Assembly: GCF_014132355.1 (NCBI RefSeq)
Contig: NZ_BLZO01000164.1
Span: 1-32,160 of the forward strand
DNA: 32,160 nucleotides
Origin: Okeania sp. KiyG1
GTDB lineage: Bacteria > Cyanobacteriota > Cyanobacteriia > Cyanobacteriales > Microcoleaceae
Reading direction: 5' to 3'
This document shows positions 18,452-26,584 of the stretch, piece after piece. Within the stretch, counting starts at the first letter, position 1. Every line of letters begins with the position of its first letter. Made by a program: the position numbers and the translations under genes. The notes beneath the pieces were generated by a model, which was not told the origin of the DNA, ran no database searches, and saw only the letters and a program-made list of their open reading frames with translations.

Positions 18452-19108
18452 CTTTTGTAAAATGTTTCGAGATATCAGAAACAGATTACTCTTAAAGTTT
18501 CATCTCTTGATTTACCAACGCTTTTTTTTGATCAGGACTTACGCTGAATAGAAAACAGATAGCAGGGAGTAGGAGAATATAAGAGCCTATCCCACTATTT
18601 TTAATAGGCTTATTTGCTTAAGTAAAATGTATCTGAAAAGCTTAATTTTCCGTTTTTAGCTCTCAAAATATTTAGGGTTTTTAGCCAAAATTTTATTACT
18701 GGGATAGGTTCAAATGTTGGAAAAAAGAGAAAATAAAGATTAAATACTTGCAATATCTGTGAAAATCAAAGTTTGATATTATAGGCATGAAATACAGATT
18801 AAGATGTATAGCAAGCAACAAACAATAGTAGGCAATGTCTTTCCTACCTAGTCTAAGATTAATCATCAGTATAAGTCCTAACCGCTCTAGCTATTGCTAT
18901 AACTACTTTTTTTGGATTTGGTATAAACTTCGCTATATCCAATCAACTAATGGTACTTATATCTTGGAATAGTATTTATCAACTATGTTGACTGTTGAGA
19001 AAATTACTATTTATACAGTACTACCAATCTTTTGATCCTTTTTTGATTCTTAACTCTTCCTTCCTGTTTTCTATAATTTTTTTCTATCGATCTTAGTTTA
19101 ATATCTCA
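18452..19108. other. Non-coding stretch before the metal ATPase gene
   Basis: I see no gene. AGGACTTACGC at about 18535 matches the end of the hairpin element at 30219. AGCCTAT (18584-18590) and ATAGGCT (18604-18610) form a 7-bp stem. The rest is AT-rich and unassigned. Confidence 0.4.
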
Positions 19109-19154
19109 AATGTAAATAATATATACATTAATTTTGAAGTTAATTGATTATAAT
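19109..19154 (+). promoter_or_regulatory. Candidate operator and -10 box of the metal ATPase gene
   Basis: AATGTA (19109-19114) and TACATT (19124-19129) form a 6-9-6 inverted repeat. TATAAT lies at 19149-19154, about 40 bp before the ATG. No good -35 is at the right distance. An imperfect AT-rich palindrome next to a promoter is what ArsR/SmtB metal sensors bind, but no such regulator gene is in the window. This is a suggestion only. Confidence 0.3.
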
Positions 19155-19195
19155 GTTTACAACAAAAATTGTCTTGCTTGAGGAGCAGAATAAAA

Positions 19196-21229
19196 ATGAG
19201 TAATCATAATCATTCTCATTGTTGTAGTTGTCACCACCATGAAGAAAACCATACAGATGCTAATCTACCTATTCAAGGGTCAAGTTTAAAACAGGAAATT
19301 TTACCCCTACTTCCCGTCATTATCATCTATATTTTAGGTTTAATTTTCTATCAACAATTACAAAATAATATCTATGGCATAGGAAAATATATAGTGTTTA
19401 TTCCTATCTATATATATAGTGGTTGGACTGTACTTACTACTGCTGGAAAAAATATTTTGAGAGGTAGAATATTTGATGAAAATTTTTTAATGACTGTAGC
19501 TACATTGGCAGCGATCGCTATTCATAAATTGCCGGAAGCAGTGGCAGTAATGTTGTTTTATCAAATAGGGGAAACATTCCAAGAATATTCTGTAAAACGT
19601 TCCCGTAATTCTATCAAATCATTATTAGAAATTCGTCCAGATTATGCAAATTTAAAATTTAACAATTCTCTACAAAAAGTCTCTCCTGAAGTAGTAGAAG
19701 TTGGTAGTGAAATAGTTGTCAAACCAGGAGAAAGAATTCCCTTAGATGGTGAAATTATTTCTGGAAGTTCCCAAGTTGATACTTCTGCTTTAACTGGAGA
19801 ATCAATACCTAAAAAATTTACAGTTGGGCAAACAATATTAGCAGGTATGGTTAACCAAACGGGAGTATTAACAATTTACGTTACTAAGCCATTTTCTGAA
19901 TCTTCAATTTCCAGGATTTTAGAGTTAGTTGAAACTGCCAAAACTAAAAAATCTAAAACTGAAAGATTTATGACAACTTTTGCCAGGTACTATACCCCAG
20001 TAGTTGTCTTTATTTCTCTAGCGATCGCTCTTCTGCCTCCTCTATTTATCTCCGGCGCTACTTATGCAGATTGGATAAATAGAGCTTTAATTGTCTTAGT
20101 TGTTTCCTGTCCTTGTGGATTAGTAATTAGTATTCCTTTGGGTTATTTTGGTGGTGTTGGTGGAGCGGCAAAACGAGGAATATTAGTCAAAGGTTCTACA
20201 TTTTTAGATGATTTAGCTGCTATTAAAACTGTGGTTTTTGATAAAACTGGAACTTTAACAGAAGGTAAACTTCAGGTGACAGATATTGTGACAAAAAATG
20301 GCTTGACAAAACCAGATTTAATCGCAGTAGCAGCTAAAGTTGAATCTTTATCAAATCATCCTATTGCTCAAGCAGTTGATAAATATAATTCTCGGAAAAT
20401 TGATTATTCTGATGTGTCAGAATATCAAGAAATTGCCGGGTGTGGAATTAAGGCAAAAGTTGGTAATAAAACAGTTATTGCGGGAGCTGAACGCCTCCTA
20501 CATTTAGAAAATATTCAACATGAGATTTGTGATATTGGGGATACTGCAGTTCATTTGGCAATTGATAGTAAATATGTTGGTTATATCGTAATATCTGACC
20601 AAATTAAATTAGATGCTGCTCAGGCAATTAAATCTTTGAAAAATTTGGGTGTGGAAAAAACTGTCATGTTAACGGGAGATAATCAAACAGTTGCTCAACG
20701 GGTGGCAGAAAATTTAGGTTTAGATAGTTATGAAGCGGAATTATTGCCAGAAGATAAAGTTAATGCCATTGAAAAATTACTATATAAGAATAATGGGAAA
20801 GTTGCTTTTGTTGGTGATGGAATTAATGATGCTCCGGTTATTGCTCGTGCTGATGTTGGTATGGCAATGGGTAGCATGGGTTCGGATGCGGCAATTGAAA
20901 CTGCGGATGTTGTAATTATGAGCGATGCTCCTTCTAAGGTTGTTGAAGCAATACAAATTGGCAGAAAAACGCGTCGCATTGTTTGGCAAAATATTGGTTT
21001 TGCTATAGGAGTAAAGGGGTTGTTTATTTTGTTGGGAATAGCAGGGTTGGCAAATATTTGGGAAGCGGTATTTGCAGATGTTGGTGTGGCGTTAATTGCT
21101 ATTTTTAATTCTAGTCGAGCGTCTATGAATTCAAAAGTCAAAAGTCAAAAGTCAAAAGTAAGAGAAGTTAAAAATTCAAAAGTTAAAAGTCAAAAGTTAA
21201 AAATTCAAAAGTCAAAAGTCAAAAGTTAA
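19196..21229 (+). CDS. Heavy-metal P1B-type ATPase, zinc/cadmium class
   Basis: ATG at 19196, 10 nt after AGGAG (19181-19185), gives 677 aa; the TTG at 19169 has no such site. The N-terminus is His/Cys-rich (HNHSHCCSCHHH) instead of a ferredoxin-like metal domain. All P-type signatures are present: TGES (200-203), the membrane C-P-C (305-307), the phosphorylated D349 in DKTGT, HP (388-389) and GDGINDAP (540-547). CPC together with D628 in the last helix (ADVGVALIAIFN) indicates the Zn2+/Cd2+ (P1B-2) exporter group. Residues from M644 on (NSKVKSQKSKV and similar) are not family sequence: the frame runs into a heptamer repeat and stops there at 21227-21229. The normal end of the family falls at NSSRAS, so the pump should still work. 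The metal is inferred. Confidence 0.9.
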   Translation: MSNHNHSHCCSCHHHEENHTDANLPIQGSSLKQEILPLLPVIIIYILGLIFYQQLQNNIYGIGKYIVFIPIYIYSGWTVLTTAGKNILRGRIFDENFLMTVATLAAIAIHKLPEAVAVMLFYQIGETFQEYSVKRSRNSIKSLLEIRPDYANLKFNNSLQKVSPEVVEVGSEIVVKPGERIPLDGEIISGSSQVDTSALTGESIPKKFTVGQTILAGMVNQTGVLTIYVTKPFSESSISRILELVETAKTKKSKTERFMTTFARYYTPVVVFISLAIALLPPLFISGATYADWINRALIVLVVSCPCGLVISIPLGYFGGVGGAAKRGILVKGSTFLDDLAAIKTVVFDKTGTLTEGKLQVTDIVTKNGLTKPDLIAVAAKVESLSNHPIAQAVDKYNSRKIDYSDVSEYQEIAGCGIKAKVGNKTVIAGAERLLHLENIQHEICDIGDTAVHLAIDSKYVGYIVISDQIKLDAAQAIKSLKNLGVEKTVMLTGDNQTVAQRVAENLGLDSYEAELLPEDKVNAIEKLLYKNNGKVAFVGDGINDAPVIARADVGMAMGSMGSDAAIETADVVIMSDAPSKVVEAIQIGRKTRRIVWQNIGFAIGVKGLFILLGIAGLANIWEAVFADVGVALIAIFNSSRASMNSKVKSQKSKVREVKNSKVKSQKLKIQKSKVKS

Positions 21230-21500
21230 AAATTCAAAAGTCAAAAGTCAAAAGTCAAAAGTAAGAGAAGTTAAAAATTCAAAAGTCAAAAGTCAAAAGT
21301 TAAAAATTCAAAAGTCAAAAGTCAAAAGTCAAAAGTAAGAGAAGTTAAAAATTCAAAAGTCAAAAGTCAAAAGTCAAAAGTAAGAGAAGTTAAAAATTCA
21401 AAAGTCAAAAGTCAAAAATTAAAAGTAAGAGAAGTTAAAAGTTAAAAGTCAAAAGTTAAAAGTCAAAAGTAACAGAAGTTAAAAGTCAAAAATTCCAAAT
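21128..21500 (+). repeat. Heptanucleotide (AAAAGTC) repeat array
   Basis: About 370 bp are made of AAAAGTC and variants (AAAAGTT, AAAATTC), broken by a recurring spacer GTAAGAGAAGTT (five times, plus one GTAACAGAAGTT). It starts inside the ATPase gene and supplies its last codons and stop. It resembles the short tandemly repeated repetitive (STRR) heptamers known from filamentous cyanobacteria. Confidence 0.9.
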
Positions 21501-21507
21501 AAAAAGT

Positions 21508-21541
21508 TAGATTTTAGGGTGTGTTAGATGGCTAAAATCTA
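21508..21541 (+). terminator. 10-bp stem inverted repeat after the ATPase array
   Basis: TAGATTTTAG (21508-21517) pairs with CTAAAATCTA (21532-21541) around a 14-nt loop. It could end the ATPase transcript, but no U-run follows, so the terminator call is weak. From here to 21892 I see no gene. Confidence 0.35.
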
Positions 21542-21892
21542 GACCATGAAAAGCCTTTTTATTCATAAGTTTTAATTCTCTTTATACCAAAGGGAATTAT
21601 CCACCAAGGAGAGTTAAAATTCATTAATGAAATTGGCTATAACCTAATCTCAGTTATTGCTTGCATAAGTTTAAAAGCTGATTGCTGTTTGCGGAGCATG
21701 ACCTAGGAAATACTAATAGCTGAATGTTTACTATTCTTCAAAGTCAGCGTATTTAATCTGAAAAAGGAGAATTAATTGGTTGGGAAATCATTAAAGCAAG
21801 TAGTTTTATTCGAGATTAAATTAGCAAATGTTCGATTAAAGTTACTGCAATTATCATCTTAAATACCTAATATTAAGGAGTTAATTAAACCG

Positions 21893-22141
21893 ATGAATGC
21901 TTACAAAAAATATGTAATAATTGATAATCCTCAGCAGTTGGTTTTATCAGATTTGCCATTTACAGCCGGTCAAAAAGTTGAAATTATTATTTTAGCTGAA
22001 GGTCATAATGAAGTTGATAGTCAACTAGAGGAATTACGCAAAAAAATTGATAGTGCAACTGAACAAATTTTAGCGGGAAATGTGAAAGATGGAGAATTAG
22101 TTTTTGAGCAGTTACAAGCTAGATTAATAATTAATAATTAA
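21893..22141 (+). CDS. Small antitoxin-like protein, orphan
   Basis: The 82-aa protein starts at ATG 21893 with AAGGAG 12 nt upstream. The first half (YVIIDNPQQLVLSDLPF then AGQKVEIIILAE) resembles short cyanobacterial proteins found as antitoxins next to small toxin genes. The second half (DSATEQILAGNVKDGELVFEQLQARL) resembles the charged C-terminal tail of ParD-type antitoxins, which wraps the toxin. The last five residues (LIINN) and the stop come from a TAATAAT heptamer array, so the end of the gene has been rewritten or cut. No toxin gene follows: the next 210 bp are mobile element C. The antitoxin assignment is by resemblance only. Confidence 0.5.
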   Translation: MNAYKKYVIIDNPQQLVLSDLPFTAGQKVEIIILAEGHNEVDSQLEELRKKIDSATEQILAGNVKDGELVFEQLQARLIINN

Positions 22142-22161
22142 TAATTAATAATTAATAATTA
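22123..22161 (+). repeat. Heptanucleotide TAATAAT array
   Basis: About five and a half copies of a TAATAAT heptamer overlap the 3' end of the antitoxin-like gene. Its last TAATTA serves as the left flank of element C. Confidence 0.9.
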
Positions 22162-22373
22162 GGGCTTGCTGATTAAATATCAAATGATTACCAGATAAAG
22201 GTTTTAGCCTTTTTAGGCATTGAAAAAGTACATGGTTTTCAGCTCTTCATTCTCAAAAAGTTAGCATTTTTAGCGCATGGTTGGGCAAAAAATTATCCCC
22301 TACTCCCCTACTTCCCTACTCCCGTACTCCCCCGATCTCCTACTCCTTAAAAAAGACTTTTGAGCGCAAATCC
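22162..22373 (-). mobile_element. MITE-like element C (212 bp) with TAATTA flanks, inverted
   Basis: The left end GGGCTTGCTGATTAAA and right end GAGCGCAAATCC are imperfect inverted repeats. TAATTA lies directly outside both ends (22156-22161 and 22374-22379). Read on the minus strand it follows element B throughout: GGATTTGCGCTC, GTCTTTTTTAAGGAGTAG, a purine tract of GGGAGTAG-like octamers, TTTTTTGCCCAACCATGCGC, TGAGAATGAAGAGCTGAAAA and a GCCT-aaaa-AGGC hairpin. No protein is encoded. Confidence 0.72.
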
Positions 22374-22376
22374 TAA

Positions 22377-22460
22377 TTACCTCTTCGGCTATTATTGGGA
22401 GAAGTTTCACCAGAAATTCAGAGTCAAATCAAACAGTTGTCTTATGAAGTACAGATATGA
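22377..22460 (+). pseudogene. Possible gene tail cut by element C
   Basis: Directly right of element C a frame reads LLLGEVSPEIQSQIKQLS and ends with TGA at 22458-22460. The composition looks coding and there is no start. It may be the end of a gene lost through the element insertion, but it is too short to identify. Confidence 0.25.
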
Positions 22461-22479
22461 AAAATTAAATGTTCCCAGT

Positions 22480-22496
22480 GCGAGCATCTTGCTCGC
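22480..22496. terminator. GCGAGC-atctt-GCTCGC hairpin
   Basis: A 6-bp perfect GC-rich stem (22480-22485 with 22491-22496) lies about 40 bp downstream of the minus-strand Roco stop. An AT-rich tail follows on the minus strand. It may be a terminator or one of the small GC-rich palindromes common in cyanobacteria. Confidence 0.4.
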
Positions 22497-22535
22497 TTCG
22501 GGGTGTACCTCACCAAGGTGGAACCCGCTGTAATA

Positions 22536-24005
22536 TTACTGATTTTTATCAAATTCTTTTTCTACTTGTGGAGCTGGTAATATATCTTGAATTTTTTCTA
22601 CCAATTTAGGAAACCCGGATGGAAATAACTTAGGATAAATAATCAGCAAAATAACTCCAAGAATAGCAGAACCTAAGTAGTAAATAATTTGCCCATTCTG
22701 CATCCAAGTCAAGGAATCTAGAAATCCAAATTTCTTGGGTTTTTCTATTTCTGGTTGAGGATAATTTCCTGTGACTTTACCTTGAATCTTACTCTCATCA
22801 CCGAATACGTTACCCACAACATTTCCATCTTTATTTTCTATTGTCCGACTTTGGTCATTGACAAATTTTTCAGCTTCTAAAAATCCAAGTTTCTTGGGTT
22901 TGTGTTTTTCTGGTTGAGGATAATTTGCTGTGACTTTACCTTGAATCTTACTCTCATCACCGAATACATTACCAACAACATTTCCATCTTTATTTTCTAT
23001 TTTCCGACTTTGGTCATTGACATTTTTTTGAGTCATGGTTTTATTCCCAACAATATTATTACTGTCTATAAAAAAATCTCTACCACCAATGATATAAAGA
23101 TCATTTAGACGATGACTAGCTTGTAAAAATTCTCTACTCAAGTCTCTGTCTATTACATCATCAATTACTATTACATCATCAATTAAACTTCGGATATCAA
23201 CTTCATGATATGGATAATTATCGCACTTAGTTTTTTGTCTACCATTACTCTTCCATTCATTTAATTTATCAAATTTGTAGAAGTGAGGATTCTGACTATT
23301 ATTACAAGCTGCACAATTACAAGGAATTAATTTATTATATTTGAGTCGATTATTGTAGGAACCATGAATTTTATCCAACTCGTAAGTCACAATAGTCATT
23401 AAATCCCGTTTTTGTTGCCCAGAAATTCTAACTTTTATTTCTCTCTTGCCATAATATTCAATTACTTCTGCTCTGGTTTGATTTTTCTTGAGAATAACTC
23501 CACTTTTCCAAACATATTTTTGCTCCTCAATATCTTTGTGCATCACCACAATAAACTGAGTAATAATTCCTTTGGGCATAAATTCGTAAGTGTAACGTAA
23601 TATCAAATTATTATTTTCATCCCAGTCATATTCTGGTTGAGCTTCTGTTAGGAGTTGAGGGGCAATATAGGTTTGAGAAGTATCAGGAATTTTATAGCAA
23701 AGTTTAAATTTAATCATTAATTGCAGTAACTCATCGTGCATATTGGCATATTTATCTTCATGCCAAATATTAGTCAAATCATCTTTGGTAAATTTACCAA
23801 AATTATCATAAACTTGCGGATTATCTAGAGCTTTGTAGACTGCTGCTGTTCCCCATTCTGGTTTTAGAATAACTGTTTTATTTAACAGTGGGTCATCTTG
23901 AAAATGAAGAAAAACTCCTAAGTCATGTAAGTAACCACTTAATTGTAATTTATCCTCTCGTTTCTTAAAGCCATTTTCTTCACAAATAGATAAATATTCT
24001 GTCAA
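22536..24005 (-). CDS. Roco protein, COR domain and C-terminal membrane part (separated by an in-frame stop)
   Basis: The start at 24005 is a TTG inside the gene; the same frame is open back to the TAA at 24123-24125 and reads RTDIKHYISNLPHIG there. The beginning is a COR (C-terminal of Roc) domain: EYLSICEENGFKKRE, then GYLHDLGVFLHFQDDP, VILKPEWGTAAVYKALD and a four-Cys/His patch (CNCAACNNSQNPH). Two copies of a unit of about 54 aa follow (NDQSR-x-IENKDGNVVGNV, FGDESKIQGKVT, NYPQPE). A membrane helix (IIYYLGSAILGVILLIIYP) comes near the C-terminus. COR dimerises Roc GTPases. With the LRR-Roc piece upstream this was one gene of about 984 codons, so this fragment alone is probably not made. 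Confidence 0.72.
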   Translation of the reverse strand: MTEYLSICEENGFKKREDKLQLSGYLHDLGVFLHFQDDPLLNKTVILKPEWGTAAVYKALDNPQVYDNFGKFTKDDLTNIWHEDKYANMHDELLQLMIKFKLCYKIPDTSQTYIAPQLLTEAQPEYDWDENNNLILRYTYEFMPKGIITQFIVVMHKDIEEQKYVWKSGVILKKNQTRAEVIEYYGKREIKVRISGQQKRDLMTIVTYELDKIHGSYNNRLKYNKLIPCNCAACNNSQNPHFYKFDKLNEWKSNGRQKTKCDNYPYHEVDIRSLIDDVIVIDDVIDRDLSREFLQASHRLNDLYIIGGRDFFIDSNNIVGNKTMTQKNVNDQSRKIENKDGNVVGNVFGDESKIQGKVTANYPQPEKHKPKKLGFLEAEKFVNDQSRTIENKDGNVVGNVFGDESKIQGKVTGNYPQPEIEKPKKFGFLDSLTWMQNGQIIYYLGSAILGVILLIIYPKLFPSGFPKLVEKIQDILPAPQVEKEFDKNQ

Positions 24006-24272
24006 ACTAATATAGTTACGACCATCTGTTTCTAATACTTCACGGACTTTTTTCCATGTCTTAGGAAGAGGGCTACCAATATGAGGTAAATTACTGATGT
24101 AATGTTTGATATCTGTTCTAATTTATTCTAATCCTCGGTTAGTTGCAAGATTGGTGGCTAATATTTCTTTGATATTAGAAAATTGACCTTGCAATGCTCT
24201 TTGATTAATTTCCCGTTTGCGTTCTTGTTTCTCATTTTTGATAATTAATAAAGGGCTATTATCGCTCAACAA

Positions 24273-25490
24273 TTATGCTATATTCAGCCAATAATAAAAA
24301 TCTGTATCTTCTTTACGAGTATCTGCCACAAGAATATATAAGGAGCGTTTGGTGAGAAAAAATTGGTGAGTAGCATGATAAATTTCTTGTCCGCCAAAAT
24401 CCCAAATATTCATCTGAAAGTCATGTTGATTTGCTGTCTGAAAATTACACTGATTAACCTCAATTCCTTTGGTGGAATCTTCATCTCGGAGTTGATAGTT
24501 TGGGTTTTGAATTTTATTAGCTAGAGTTGTTTTACCCGCGCCAGCTTCACCAATAATTAGTAATTTTGCTTCATAGAGATAATCTGTTCCTTCTTCTTTT
24601 ATTTGTTGGAAATATTCTCTAATTCCTTTTATTCCTTTTTCAGCAATTTCTATTGGTGGATCTTCAAGAGGATTACCATATAAATAAAGCTGAATTAAAT
24701 TGGTGAGTTTAGTGATTGATTCCGGGATACTTATTAATTGATTATCACTTAAATCAAGCTTAGTTAAATTGGTGAGTTTAGATATTGATTCCGGAATGCT
24801 TGTTAATTGATTACCATATAAATCAAGCCAAGTTAAATTGGTGAGTTTAGATATTGATTCCGGGATGCTTGTTAATTGATTATCACTTAAATCAAGCCAA
24901 GTTAAATTGGTGAGTTTAGATATTGATTCCGGGATACTTGTTAATTGACTATCGCTTAAACAAAGCTGAGTTAAATTGGTGAGTTTAGATATTGATTCTG
25001 GGACGCTTGTTAATTGATTACCATATAAATAAAGCCTCGTTAAATTGGTGAGTTTAGAGATTGCTCCCGGGATGCTTGTTAATTGGTTACCATATAAATA
25101 AAGCTCGGTTAAATTGGTGAGTTTAGAGATTGCTCCCGGGATGTTTGTTAATTGATTACCATATAAATAAAGCTCGGTTAAATTGGTGAGTTTAGAGATT
25201 GCTCCCGGGATGTTTGTTAATTGATTACCACTTAAATCAAGCCAAGTTAAATTGGTAAGTTTAGATATTGATTCCGGGATGCTTGTTAATTGATTATCTC
25301 TTAAATTTAATACTTCTAGCTGCTCTAACTCCCAAACTTCAGTAGGAATTTCAGTTAATTTTTCATCATTTTTGCTAGAAACATTATTACTTAAGTCTAA
25401 CCCCTTAAGTTTTTTATCTTTAGCAGCTTGTATTCTTTCTTGAAAACGTTGCGGTATCTGATTCTGCTTATTTCTTCTAGGAGAAGTCAT
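24273..25490 (-). CDS. Roco protein, leucine-rich repeats and Roc GTPase domain (ends at an in-frame stop)
   Basis: After a basic head, about ten 23-aa leucine-rich repeats (LTNLTWLDLSGNQLTSIPES type, residues 46-275) lead into a Roc GTPase. It has P-loop GEAGAGKTT (314-322), a switch I region DEDSTKGIE (336-344) and switch II DFGGQE (364-369). The frame stops at TAA (24273-24275) after FYYWLNIA. Without any frame change, the next codons read LLSDNSPLLIIKNEKQERKR, the missing end of Roc with its guanine-binding motif, up to a second TAA at 24123-24125. So the GTPase is cut before its G4 motif. Such proteins act as signalling switches, and LRRs are thought to sense a ligand. ATG at 25490 lacks a strong ribosome binding site. 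Confidence 0.8.
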   Translation of the reverse strand: MTSPRRNKQNQIPQRFQERIQAAKDKKLKGLDLSNNVSSKNDEKLTEIPTEVWELEQLEVLNLRDNQLTSIPESISKLTNLTWLDLSGNQLTNIPGAISKLTNLTELYLYGNQLTNIPGAISKLTNLTELYLYGNQLTSIPGAISKLTNLTRLYLYGNQLTSVPESISKLTNLTQLCLSDSQLTSIPESISKLTNLTWLDLSDNQLTSIPESISKLTNLTWLDLYGNQLTSIPESISKLTNLTKLDLSDNQLISIPESITKLTNLIQLYLYGNPLEDPPIEIAEKGIKGIREYFQQIKEEGTDYLYEAKLLIIGEAGAGKTTLANKIQNPNYQLRDEDSTKGIEVNQCNFQTANQHDFQMNIWDFGGQEIYHATHQFFLTKRSLYILVADTRKEDTDFYYWLNIA

Positions 25491-25705
25491 AGCTCAATAA
25501 AATAATTTTTACAATTATTGTAATAGCTACAAATACAAACATTCATTTTCCATAACCATCAGAACTTTCTTATTTCAACCCAACCTACAAAAAATGCTTA
25601 TACACAGCCACCCGATGTTTTGCCTCAAAAATTTTCTCAGTATTTCAGCAACGTGCTAGAAAATTATTGTATAGAATTTCTCAGTAAGTGTGAGCTACAC
25701 CCCTA

Positions 25706-25909
25706 GAGATCCCCCCTAACCCCCCTTGATAAGGGGGGAACCGGAAGTCCCCCTTAAAAAGGGGGATGCGCGGGGGATCTTTGTTTTTCGTACCTCATGC
25801 ATAAGTGGAGATCCCCTCTAACCCCCTTGACAAGGGAGGAAACCAGAAGTCCCCCTTTTTAAGGGGGATGCGCGGGGGATCTTTGTTTTTCGTACCTCAT
25901 GCGTAAGTC
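25706..25909. repeat. Two tandem double-hairpin elements, 102-bp period
   Basis: Copies start at 25706 and 25808. In each, AGATCCCC at the start pairs with GGGGATCT at the end, enclosing two GC-rich hairpins (CCCCCCTT-gat-AAGGGGGG, then CCCCCTT-aa-AAGGGGG in the first copy). A shared tail follows: TTTGTTTTTCGTACCTCATG then CrTAAGT. The fold is a three-way junction. It lies just upstream of the Roco gene start, in a stretch with no coding sequence. Confidence 0.85.
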
Positions 25910-25918
25910 CCGATCATA

Positions 25919-26531
25919 CTTACTAGATGGAAAAACTAAGACGTTATAGTTTTCAGTGCCTGATTTCTAGAGGCAACAACACCTAATAGATGGAAAAACT
26001 AAGACGTTATAGTTTTCAGTGCCTGATTTCTAGAGACAACCTACTTAGGGTCTGTTGAAAAAATTGGTTGGTGGGGGTAGGACACGGGGAGGCGGAGACG
26101 CGGAGACGAAGAAACGCAGGGAACAGGGAACGGTTTAGGCCATTTTATGTGAAGAAATTTGCTTGAATTTCAGCAGAAAATTTCAGTAAATTGATGCAAA
26201 TAAGAGCCATAAACTTGGAGATAAACTGAATAGAAAAAGCTCTTAAGCCTTAGCTATCGTGACTTTTAGCTTTATTCAGCAAGCCCTACTTACTAGATGG
26301 AAAAACTAAGACGTTATAGTTTTCAGTGCCTGATTTCTATAGGTAACAACATCTACGAGATGGCAAAACTAAGACGTTATAGTTTTCAGTGCCTGATTTC
26401 TAGAGGCAACAACATCTAATAGATGGAAAAACTAAGACGTTATAGTTTTCAGTGCCTGATTTCTAGAGGCAACAACATCTAATAGATGGAAAAACTAAGA
26501 CGTTATAGTTTTCAGTGCCTGATTTCTAGCA
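25919..26531 (+). repeat. 63-bp tandem array (six units) interrupted by element D
   Basis: Units (anchor GATGG) lie at 25926, 25989, then 26296, 26359, 26422 and 26485, with 63-bp spacing in each cluster. Each contains AAAACTA and TAGTTTT around agacgtta, then a second stem GCCT and AGGC around gatttctag. Removing 26048-26292 puts 25989 and 26296 at a distance of 62, so this was one array. All units are alike, including the parts between the hairpins. Confidence 0.92.
26048..26285 (+). mobile_element. MITE-like element D (238 bp) inserted in the 63-bp array
   Basis: The ends GGGTCTGTTGAAAAAA and TTTATTCAGCAAGCC form an imperfect inverted pair. CTACTTA flanks both sides (26041-26047 and 26286-26292). 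A G/purine-rich tract lies near the left end (GGGGGTAGGACACGGGGAGG and following). The interior (for example AAACTTGGAGATAAACTG) differs from elements A-C, so it is a second type sharing ends, flanks and layout. No protein is encoded. Confidence 0.75.
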
Positions 26532-26550
26532 GAAACTATACATATAGCGA

Positions 26551-26575
26551 GAGCGAATACCATTCGCCCCCTACA
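26551..26575. repeat. GCGAAT-ATTCGC palindrome
   Basis: GCGAAT-acc-ATTCGC followed by CCCCTAC is an imperfect copy of the palindrome that interrupts tnpB at 28458-28480. Confidence 0.5.
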
Positions 26576-26584
26576 AATGGAAGG

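Noticed and set aside
18535-18870. A larger element between AGGACTTACGC (18535) and ATAAGTCCT (near 18853)
   Set aside because: The second end matches poorly and no flanking duplication is visible.
20728-21141. Frames on both strands inside the ATPase gene
   Set aside because: They are shadows of the conserved GDGINDAP region of the pump.
24123-24275. Recoded TAA (non-standard genetic code) in the Roco gene
   Set aside because: TAA is used as the ordinary stop of other genes in the window, so reassignment is not supported; mutation or error is simpler.
25919-26531. 63-bp regular repeats as a CRISPR array
   Set aside because: The stretches between possible repeat parts are the same in every unit, so there are no spacers, and no cas genes are near.
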